Assembly: GCA_964654825.1 (NCBI GenBank) | Contig: CAZZKG010000044.1 | Location: forward strand, 1 to 32,619 | From: CAZZKG01 sp964654825 | Lineage (GTDB): Bacteria; Gemmatimonadota; CAZMKB01 | Length of the DNA: 32,619 bases | Direction: 5' to 3' | Part shown: positions 27,023 to 32,619 of the stretch, one piece after another | How positions within the stretch are numbered: position 1 is the stretch's first letter | Layout: every line of letters starts with the position of its first letter | Translations under genes and position numbers: made by a program | The notes under the pieces: model-generated | Database searches by the model: none | Told to the model about the DNA's origin: nothing | The model's input: only the letters and a program-made list of their open reading frames with translations

Positions 27023-27047
27023 CATCTCAACATCTGACGGAGTGAGG

Positions 27048-28601
27048 ATGAGATCGGAATTCAAAAACGAACCGCTCCTCGATTTCACAATCCCCGAAAA
27101 CAGAACCGGGATGCAGCAAGCTCTCGATGAGGTGCGTAGCGGATTCGGCACTGAGTACAAGATCATTATCGGGCACGATGAGATACTCACCTCGGAAAAG
27201 ATCAATTCGATCAATCCATCCCAGAAGGATGAAGTCATCGGGGTGTGCCAGAGGGGGATGGTGAGAGAGGCGGAGAAGGCGATAGACATCGCCGCGGAAG
27301 CCTTCGCATCGTGGAGGTGGAAGAGTGCTGAGGAGAGAGCAGGGGTCCTGTTTCGGGCTGCGGATATCATGCGTGAGCGCCGGTATGAGCTCGACGCGTT
27401 GATGGTGTTCGAAGTAGGCAAGAACTGGGTAGAAGCTGATGGTGATGTGGCCGAAGCTATCGATTTTCTCGAGTTTTACGGAAGAGAAGCAATCAGATAT
27501 GCCCAACCGCAGCCGCTGGTCAGGATACCATCCGAGGACAATGAACTCAGATACATACCACTCGGTGTCGGTGTGGTGATACCGCCATGGAACTTTCCAC
27601 TTGCAATACTCGTCGGAATGACCTCAGCCGCGATAGTCGCCGGCAACACCGTCGTTCTGAAACCTTCCAGTGACGCGCCTGTTCTCGGTGCGAAGTTCAC
27701 CGAGATATTCCACGAGGCAGGCCTTCCTCCCGGGGTCCTGAATTTCGTCACAGGAGGAGGAGGCCAGATCGGTGATTATCTGGTTGAACATCCCCAGACT
27801 CGATTAATCGCATTCACCGGTTCTATGGAGGTTGGGCTCAGGATCAACGCGCTGGCGGCACAAACGAAACCGGGGCAGATCTGGATAAAGCGTGTCATTG
27901 CCGAGATGGGTGGGAAGGATTCGATAATAGTTGACAGTGAAGCAGATCTCGAAGCTGCAGCTCTAGGTGTCGTTCTCTCCGCCTTCGGATTTCAGGGCCA
28001 GAAATGTTCTGCATGTTCACGCGCTATCATTCATCAGGACGTGTACGATGATATGATCGACAGGGTCGCCCTGTTGACCCGGAAGATTACTGTCGGACCA
28101 CCCGAAGATCAGAACAACTTCATGGGACCTGTCATCAACGATTCAGCCAAAAAAACGATACTCGACTACATAGCAAAAGGCAAAAAGGAGGGACGGCTGA
28201 TTGTGGGTGGTGACAAACCTTCGGATGAAGGGTTTTTCATCAACCCGACTGTTATTGCAGATGTCAATCCCTACGCGGTGATCTCCCAGGAAGAGATCTT
28301 CGGACCGGTCCTTGCGATCATCAAAGCGAGGGATTACGAGGATGCTCTTGCCATCGCGAACAACACTATCTACGGACTGACGGGGGCGGTCTACACAGAC
28401 AATAAAGGCAAGATCAAACAGGCGTCTGACTGGTTTCACTGCGGCAACCTCTACTTCAACAGAAAGTGCACAGGAGCACTTGTTGGTGTCCATCCATTCG
28501 GAGGGTTCAACATGTCGGGTACCGATTCCAAGGCCGGAGGTCGCGATTACCTGCTGTTGTTCACGCAGGCGAAGTGCATATCGACCGGTAAACAGAATTG
28601 A
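27048..28601 (+). CDS. L-glutamate gamma-semialdehyde (1-pyrroline-5-carboxylate) dehydrogenase
   Basis: This enzyme oxidises glutamate-5-semialdehyde to glutamate with NAD(P), the second step of proline breakdown. The 517-residue protein is a complete aldehyde dehydrogenase of the stand-alone RocA/PruA type. It has oxyanion Asn182 (VIPPWNFPLA), the cofactor-binding KPSSDAP near 205, general base Glu286 (VIAEMGGKDSIIV), and nucleophile Cys320 (GFQGQKCSACSR). The N-terminal part (YKIIIGHDEILTSEKINSINP) is also typical of this subfamily. ATG 27048 follows ACGGAG (27037-27042). It lies 25 bases downstream of the MerB homologue and probably shares its transcript. No proline dehydrogenase (PutA N-terminal type) gene is in the window. 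Confidence 0.93.
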   Translation: MRSEFKNEPLLDFTIPENRTGMQQALDEVRSGFGTEYKIIIGHDEILTSEKINSINPSQKDEVIGVCQRGMVREAEKAIDIAAEAFASWRWKSAEERAGVLFRAADIMRERRYELDALMVFEVGKNWVEADGDVAEAIDFLEFYGREAIRYAQPQPLVRIPSEDNELRYIPLGVGVVIPPWNFPLAILVGMTSAAIVAGNTVVLKPSSDAPVLGAKFTEIFHEAGLPPGVLNFVTGGGGQIGDYLVEHPQTRLIAFTGSMEVGLRINALAAQTKPGQIWIKRVIAEMGGKDSIIVDSEADLEAAALGVVLSAFGFQGQKCSACSRAIIHQDVYDDMIDRVALLTRKITVGPPEDQNNFMGPVINDSAKKTILDYIAKGKKEGRLIVGGDKPSDEGFFINPTVIADVNPYAVISQEEIFGPVLAIIKARDYEDALAIANNTIYGLTGAVYTDNKGKIKQASDWFHCGNLYFNRKCTGALVGVHPFGGFNMSGTDSKAGGRDYLLLFTQAKCISTGKQN

Positions 28602-28777
28602 TGTCGGCGGGATCACTCACTGCGATTCCTCAGTTCTCTCCCTGTTCTCTGTGACTTATCACACGTCCCCTCCATTTCTCTTGTCTTCACTCAATAAATA
28701 CGCCGGTGAATGTATCAACAATTTACCTGCGAGTGTGTCATGAAGTGTTACTCACATCTTCACACACCTTCATTCAC

Positions 28778-28807
28778 TTGACAAAAGTATCGTACCTGTG
28801 ATATACT
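28778..28807 (+). promoter_or_regulatory. Promoter for the secreted subtilase
   Basis: A perfect TTGACA (28778-28783) and TATACT (28802-28807) are spaced by 18 bases. The transcript leader before the protease start would be about 97 bases. Confidence 0.75.
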
Positions 28808-28815
28808 AAGCACAA

Positions 28816-28869
28816 ATGTGTCGTAAGGAGGTTAAGTTCCGCAAAACAAAGTTTCATGAACATCGCTGA
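28816..28869 (+). CDS. Possible leader peptide (17 codons)
   Basis: An ATG lies 8 bases after the -10 box of the subtilase promoter, the same spacing as for the M52 protease. It would encode MCRKEVKFRKTKFHEHR, a very basic peptide, ending 42 bases before the protease start. Translation would be leaderless. The frame is short enough to be chance; only the spacing and strong promoter support it. Confidence 0.2.
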   Translation: MCRKEVKFRKTKFHEHR

Positions 28870-28911
28870 TTCACTTGTAACAATTACTAAACCGTGTGAA
28901 GGAGTGACGAT

Positions 28912-30441
28912 ATGAAACGAATGATTGTCGTTCTGTTCATGCTCATGCTTTCGATCCCATGCACCCTCACTTCACTCGTTTATCTCGAACCAGGTGAAAT
29001 TGCCATCAATGTTGGACTGGAGACTCAGGATCAAAGATCCGACGTCCTGTCCATTATGAGGGATGAGTTTGACGGAGTGCTGGTGAAGGAAATCAAAGAT
29101 CTGCATGTGCTGTCGTTTGTACTGCCTGAGGTAAACTTTTCAATCGTGCGAGATAAACTCGCGGGGTACGTGAAGTATGTCGAACCCGACAGGCTGCAAT
29201 ACATTCCAGAGCTTCCCAACTACATTGACCACTTCTTTATTCCGCAGACCTGTGATAACGCGGAAGCCGGTGGAGGTAGTCCACCGCTGTATTATCCGAA
29301 TGATCCCCGATATAATCAGCAATGGGGGCCTCCGGCGATCGATGCCCAGCGTGCCTGGAATTTCGTTCCCCAGAACCATAACATAATCCTCGCCATCGTC
29401 GACACCGGTATCGACATGTCACATGAAGACCTCGTCGGGAACCTGGATACAAGCATCGACAAGGATATCGTGAACAACGACAACAATGCTGATGATGACA
29501 TGGGGCATGGTACCCACTGTGCCGGTATTGCCGCGGGAGTGATCAACAACAACACCGGGATTGCGGGCCTGGCACAGGTAACGCTAATGGGAGTGAAAGT
29601 GCTTTCCTGGCTCGGTGCTGGGACTGATGCAGATATCGCAGACGGAATCAACTATGCTGCAAACAATGGAGCGGATGTGATCAGCTTGAGTCTTGGCGGT
29701 ACATCCTCTTCCACGCCTATCCACAATGCCTGCAACAATGCATACAACATTCAGAACGTAGTCGTCGTCGCGGCGGCAGGAAATGAAAATACCGATCAGA
29801 AAACATATCCAGCGGCTTATTCATCGGTCATCGGAGTTGCGGCACTCGCGACGCCGACAACCAGGGCGAGCTTCAGCAATTACGGATATGACAACGTCGA
29901 GATCTCCGCCCCTGGTGAAGCGATCCACTCGACTCTGCCGGATCATATGACGTTCTGGAATCTGTTCGGCATTTTCCCTTACGATTATGGTGACATGGAC
30001 GGAACCTCCATGGCGTGTCCACACGTTGCCGGAGTAGCTGCCGGCTACCGGGCCTTCAGAGAATCTCTGAGTGCGCAGGCCATCAGGAATCTTCTCAACA
30101 CGTGGTCGGATGATCTGGGTGATCCCTACTATTATGGAAGCGGACGTCTGGATTACTTCCCCCTTGACTCCGGTGCTTCACGGGCCGATGATAATGTCAT
30201 GAAGGACACAGCTGTCGCCGCTTCCGATCCGGTCGATGATACGTTCATACAGTTTCTCAGGTACCGCTGTTTTGATGTTGAGGTCTTCGACATGAACAAA
30301 CAACCGGTCACCTCCTTCAGACGATTCACGGAAGACGTCTCTCTGAATACCGAAGTCAAGCCGTTGGTACCGGGAGAATACTTTTACCGGTTACGTGCAG
30401 GTGACAGAGTGACTGCTCCCAGAAGGGTAGTGATACACTGA
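28912..30441 (+). CDS. Secreted subtilisin-like serine protease (S8)
   Basis: This 509-residue protease has a signal peptide at about 1-21 and an I9-like prodomain at about 27-100 that presumably folds and inhibits the enzyme. The catalytic domain spans about 135-405, with Asp164 (LAIVDTGIDMSHEDL), His199 (GHGTHCAGIAAG), oxyanion Asn291 (AAAGNEN) and Ser366 (GTSMACPHVAG). The triad is complete. A NNDNNADDDMG stretch before the His may bind calcium. The C-terminal part (about 420-509) ends PGEYFYRLRAGDRVTAPRRV, similar to the last strands of the FlgD-like tails of the giant proteins but without PNPFNPST, so it may be a reduced sorting domain. GGAG lies 8 bases before the ATG. It probably acts outside the cell on peptides or surface proteins. 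Confidence 0.93.
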   Translation: MKRMIVVLFMLMLSIPCTLTSLVYLEPGEIAINVGLETQDQRSDVLSIMRDEFDGVLVKEIKDLHVLSFVLPEVNFSIVRDKLAGYVKYVEPDRLQYIPELPNYIDHFFIPQTCDNAEAGGGSPPLYYPNDPRYNQQWGPPAIDAQRAWNFVPQNHNIILAIVDTGIDMSHEDLVGNLDTSIDKDIVNNDNNADDDMGHGTHCAGIAAGVINNNTGIAGLAQVTLMGVKVLSWLGAGTDADIADGINYAANNGADVISLSLGGTSSSTPIHNACNNAYNIQNVVVVAAAGNENTDQKTYPAAYSSVIGVAALATPTTRASFSNYGYDNVEISAPGEAIHSTLPDHMTFWNLFGIFPYDYGDMDGTSMACPHVAGVAAGYRAFRESLSAQAIRNLLNTWSDDLGDPYYYGSGRLDYFPLDSGASRADDNVMKDTAVAASDPVDDTFIQFLRYRCFDVEVFDMNKQPVTSFRRFTEDVSLNTEVKPLVPGEYFYRLRAGDRVTAPRRVVIH

Positions 30442-30461
30442 TACAAATCTGTCAATTGCTA

Positions 30462-30490
30462 TTGACAAAAATGACGACATATAGTATGTT
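30462..30490 (+). promoter_or_regulatory. Promoter for the small histone-H1-like gene
   Basis: A perfect TTGACA (30462-30467) is followed after 17 bases by TATGTT (30485-30490) in AT-rich sequence. It begins 20 bases after the subtilase stop, so the small gene has its own transcription start. Confidence 0.65.
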
Positions 30491-30583
30491 TATTAATTAG
30501 AAATACTAATCCTTGTAGGTATTATGAAGATCACTCGTTCGTGTGTCCGTTCACCCCAACCCGACCCTTGAAAGGAGGGAGGC

Positions 30584-30790
30584 ATGGCAGTCAAGAGAAC
30601 CAAGAAGAAAGCCGCGCCTAAGAGGAAGAAGAAAGCCGCACCGAAGAGAAAGAAGGCCGCACCGAAGAAGAAGGCTGCGCCGAGGAAGAAAAAGGCTGCA
30701 CGCTGCGGTGCGAAGACCAAAGAGGGCAAGCAGTGCAAGAGGACTGCGGTGGGGAAATCCAAGTACTGCTCAGTGCACAAGAAAAAGTAA
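30584..30790 (+). CDS. Small Lys/Ala/Pro-rich histone-H1-like protein with Cys3His knuckle
   Basis: This 68-residue, extremely basic protein has two parts. Residues 1-39 are repeats of the AAPKRKKK/AAPKKK type, like the C-terminal tails of histone H1 and bacterial Hc1/Hc2 or AlgP proteins, and should bind DNA or RNA. Residues 40-68 have a zinc-knuckle-like pattern with Cys41 (RCGAKTKEGKQC), Cys51, Cys62 and His65 (YCSVH), resembling the short DUF5763-type domain. The underlying DNA is a degenerate tandem repeat of about 21-24 bases. A very strong GAAAGGAGGGAGG precedes the ATG. With its own promoter and strong terminator it looks abundantly expressed and monocistronic. A nucleoid-binding role is inference. 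Confidence 0.85.
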   Translation: MAVKRTKKKAAPKRKKKAAPKRKKAAPKKKAAPRKKKAARCGAKTKEGKQCKRTAVGKSKYCSVHKKK

Positions 30791-30821
30791 CGGACAAACT
30801 ACAGGCAGTACAGGTTTGCCG

Positions 30822-30850
30822 GAAGGGGCGCATCAACAATGCGTCCCTTC
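30822..30850 (+). terminator. Intrinsic terminator after the H1-like gene
   Basis: GAAGGGGCGCAT (30822-30833) pairs over 12 positions, including one G-U, with ATGCGTCCCTTC (30839-30850) around loop CAACA. The pyrimidine-rich TCCTTTCTTCCTT follows. Confidence 0.75.
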
Positions 30851-30861
30851 TCCTTTCTTCC

Positions 30862-30890
30862 TTGACACTCCGAATCGTCCATCGTATCTT
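30862..30890 (+). promoter_or_regulatory. Promoter for the small ORF and heptaheme cytochrome
   Basis: A perfect TTGACA (30862-30867) and TATCTT (30885-30890) are spaced by 17 bases, directly after the terminator of the preceding gene. Confidence 0.7.
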
Positions 30891-30911
30891 TCCCCACGTG
30901 TGTTTTCCCGG

Positions 30912-31082
30912 ATGATCAGCAGATACAGAATGGGTGTCTCTCATTCGCTTGATCATGAACTGTTTTCCTCACCGACATTAAAAAAAGATCTCGAAGTGGA
31001 GAGTGCACACTTCATCAACGATGAGGAATACAACACTGGACAGATCATTCCTGAGCAACCCGGTCAACACTTCGTTCTGTGA
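30912..31082 (+). CDS. Possible small protein (56 residues) of unknown function
   Basis: I do not recognise this protein. The frame runs from ATG 30912 (or ATG 30930) to a stop at 31082 that lies against the ribosome binding site of the cytochrome gene. It begins about 22 bases after a good -10 box. The predicted product is hydrophilic and acidic in its second half (LKKDLEVESAHFINDEEYN) and ends EQPGQHFVL. Codon choice resembles that of the neighbours, and the frame fills the gap between promoter and cytochrome exactly. No Shine-Dalgarno sequence is seen, and the frame is open further upstream, where it is out of frame with the H1-like gene. It is either a small cytosolic partner of the cytochrome or a non-coding leader. 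Confidence 0.4.
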   Translation: MISRYRMGVSHSLDHELFSSPTLKKDLEVESAHFINDEEYNTGQIIPEQPGQHFVL

Positions 31083-31093
31083 GGTCAAAAATC

Positions 31094-32593
31094 ATGGCGA
31101 GACGAATCCCCCGGATTTTTTACAATAAGGTAAGTCTTTTCGGTGCAGCCATAGCAGGGCTCGGCTTCTTCATATTCCTGTTTCTTTTCGCGGTCCAGAG
31201 CCTGAGCGGACAGGGGCCCCCATACGCCGGAATGGTGCTCTTTATCCTCGTACCTTCCATCCTCGTGTTCGGTATTCTGCTGATTGTAGTTGGTGTCATC
31301 CTTCAGTGGGTAATGAAGAGGAAATATGAAGGAGAGCTGACAGACCTCCTGGTCATCGATCTCACAAACCCGACACACAGAAAAAACACTATCTACTTTT
31401 TTACCGGGGTAATCGTCTTCTTCTTCCTGTCCGCTTTCGGCAGTTATGAAGCCTATCATTATACCGACTCGACCGCGTTCTGCGGCCAGCTCTGCCACTC
31501 GGTCATGAATCCGGAGTTTGTCGCCTATCAGAACTCACCCCACGCACGGGTGAAATGTGTCGAGTGCCATGTCGGTGCAGGAGCCAACTGGTATGTGAAG
31601 TCGAAAATGTCCGGACTCTATCAGGTATACGCGACGTTGACCGAGAAGTTTCCGACTCCGATTCCGACACCTATCAAGAACCTGAGACCCGCACGGGAAA
31701 CCTGTGAGGAATGCCACTGGCCCGAACAGTTCTACGGTGCACAGCAGCGATACAATTCCCACTATCTCCCTGATGAAGAGACTACCGAATGGCACATTAA
31801 CATGCTCATTAAAACCGGGGGCGGAAGCCCGCAGTTTGGTCACTCGGAGGGTATTCACTGGCACATGAACACGCTGTTCGAGATCACGTACATCGCAACC
31901 GATGAAAACAGGCAGAACATCCCCTGGGTGAAAGCGAAGGATGTCCTGACCGAGGAAGTGACGATCTTCAAGACCGACGACGCTCCCCCGGACGAGGAAC
32001 TAGCACAGTATGAGATCCGCACCATGGACTGCATGGATTGCCACAACCGTCCGACTCACATCTATCTCTCACCCAGCGAAGTGGTAAATCTCGCTCTGTC
32101 CGTCGGAGAAGTTGATAAGAGTTTACCATACATAAAAAGAGTGGCCGTCGAAGCTCTCGCCGAAGATTACCAATCCACTACGGAAGCGATGGAAGGAATC
32201 GCCACAAAGATCAGCGTGTTCTACCGGACCGAGTACCCGGAGGTCTTCAAAACCAAGAATGCGAGCATACGGGATTCGATCGGCCGTCTGCAGGATGCTT
32301 ACACGAGGAATTTCTTCCCCGATATGAAAGCCCGATGGGATATTTACCCGGACAATCTCGGCCACCTCATCTTTCCGGGTTGTTCCAGGTGCCATGACGA
32401 CAAGCACGTGAGTCCAGACGGGAGAACTATCTCGAGGGATTGTAACAGCTGTCACCTGATCCTGTCCCAGGGGACAGAGCCCGGTAGGAAAGGGCTCGAT
32501 GCCAACGGTCTCGAGTTCGTCCATCCGGTCGACATCGGCGAAGCCTGGAAGGAAGTCATGTGCACCGAGTGCCACGAGGGGCTCGAACCCTGA
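31094..32593 (+). CDS. NapC/NirT-type heptaheme inner-membrane cytochrome c, ImcH-like
   Basis: This 499-residue quinol-oxidising cytochrome has three membrane helices (about 13-37, 44-74 and 99-117) and a large periplasmic heme domain. Six canonical CXXCH motifs lie at 155-159, 204-208, 313-317, 430-434, 450-454 and 490-494. A seventh, first in order, is CX3CH (Cys130-His135, CGQLCHSVM). The conserved stretch NSPHARVKCVECHVGAGANW then NLRPARETCEECHWPEQFYG marks a NapC/NirT branch that includes multi-TM forms. Three helices plus seven hemes recall Geobacter ImcH, which passes quinol electrons to extracellular acceptors of high potential; this match is from memory and not tested. ATG 31094 is preceded by GAGG at 31081-31084; GTG 31079 is an alternative. 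The last heme lies only 5 residues from the C-terminus. No partner terminal reductase lies within the window, which ends 26 bases later. Confidence 0.9.
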   Translation: MARRIPRIFYNKVSLFGAAIAGLGFFIFLFLFAVQSLSGQGPPYAGMVLFILVPSILVFGILLIVVGVILQWVMKRKYEGELTDLLVIDLTNPTHRKNTIYFFTGVIVFFFLSAFGSYEAYHYTDSTAFCGQLCHSVMNPEFVAYQNSPHARVKCVECHVGAGANWYVKSKMSGLYQVYATLTEKFPTPIPTPIKNLRPARETCEECHWPEQFYGAQQRYNSHYLPDEETTEWHINMLIKTGGGSPQFGHSEGIHWHMNTLFEITYIATDENRQNIPWVKAKDVLTEEVTIFKTDDAPPDEELAQYEIRTMDCMDCHNRPTHIYLSPSEVVNLALSVGEVDKSLPYIKRVAVEALAEDYQSTTEAMEGIATKISVFYRTEYPEVFKTKNASIRDSIGRLQDAYTRNFFPDMKARWDIYPDNLGHLIFPGCSRCHDDKHVSPDGRTISRDCNSCHLILSQGTEPGRKGLDANGLEFVHPVDIGEAWKEVMCTECHEGLEP

Positions 32594-32619
32594 GATACCT
32601 CGATGATATCGATAACCTC

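Larger units (their letters stand above)
28602..28911. other. Intergenic region (310 bases) with subtilase promoter
   Basis: No clear gene is present. Pyrimidine-rich sequence lies at 28602-28700, a weak stem (GTGTGT near 28725 with ACACAC near 28763), the promoter at 28778-28807, a possible 17-codon leader frame at 28816-28869, and an AAGGAGG at 28825-28831 inside that frame. Confidence 0.6.

Noticed and set aside
30584..30720. Short tandem DNA repeat suggestive of a CRISPR or VNTR array
   Set aside because: Units are degenerate and contiguous with no spacers, and encode the AAPKKK protein repeats.
30543..30911. Upstream part of the 179-codon frame that ends at 31082
   Set aside because: It is an out-of-frame reading of the lysine-rich H1-like gene and crosses a terminator and a promoter. 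Only the part after 30912 is considered possible.

Overview
The window reads as a chromosomal segment from a Gram-negative, probably anaerobic or facultative member of the FCB side of the bacterial tree (for example a Krumholzibacteriota/Eisenbacteria/Zixibacteria-like lineage). This placement is inferred from the secretion tails with a PNPFNPST motif and a FlgD-like C-terminal Ig fold on two giant surface proteins, the FG-GAP/Ig-type architecture of those proteins, a bacterial-type inositol-phosphate synthase, and a NapC/NirT-type multiheme cytochrome. Taxonomy cannot be fixed without a marker-gene tree.

Region 1 (1-3.9 kb): a long imperfect palindrome, then the ClpB disaggregase, a convergent methylmalonyl-CoA epimerase, and a thioredoxin with a textbook promoter. 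Region 2 (4.0-9.8 kb): a co-directional block of envelope and housekeeping genes: a CDP-alcohol phosphatidyltransferase, an ExeA/GspA-like AAA ATPase with a LysM tail, inositol-phosphate synthase, thymidylate kinase, and a glycosyltransferase fused to the non-catalytic half of a polyprenyl sugar-phosphate transferase. The first and third suggest an inositol phospholipid pathway. Region 3 (9.8-10.7 kb): a decayed TrpB2 gene with most of its middle missing, then YraN.

Region 4 (10.7-21.7 kb): two tandem paralogous secreted proteins of 1630 and 1962 residues. Each has a seven-repeat FG-GAP propeller, a chain of Ig-like domains, a roughly 500-residue mostly helical domain I do not recognise, and a sorting tail. 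Region 5 (21.7-25.7 kb): an orphan hydrogenase-maturation-type protease on a probably leaderless transcript, ComM, LarE, and an FN3 lipoprotein overlapping LarE tail to tail. Region 6 (26.0-28.6 kb): a membrane-anchored alkylmercury-lyase (MerB) homologue with its Cys/Asp/Cys residues intact, apparently co-transcribed with glutamate-semialdehyde dehydrogenase.

Region 7 (28.9-32.6 kb): a secreted subtilase, a tiny histone-H1-like protein with a Cys3His knuckle and a strong terminator, a possible 56-residue protein with its own promoter, and a heptaheme inner-membrane cytochrome resembling ImcH of Geobacter. No tRNA, rRNA, CRISPR array or transposase was seen. Many promoters fit the TTGACA-17-TATAAT consensus well, so the main sigma factor appears conventional. 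The observations most worth following are the MerB homologue, the unknown domain of the tandem giants, the glycosyltransferase fusion, the TrpB2 remnant, the palindrome before clpB and the heptaheme cytochrome.
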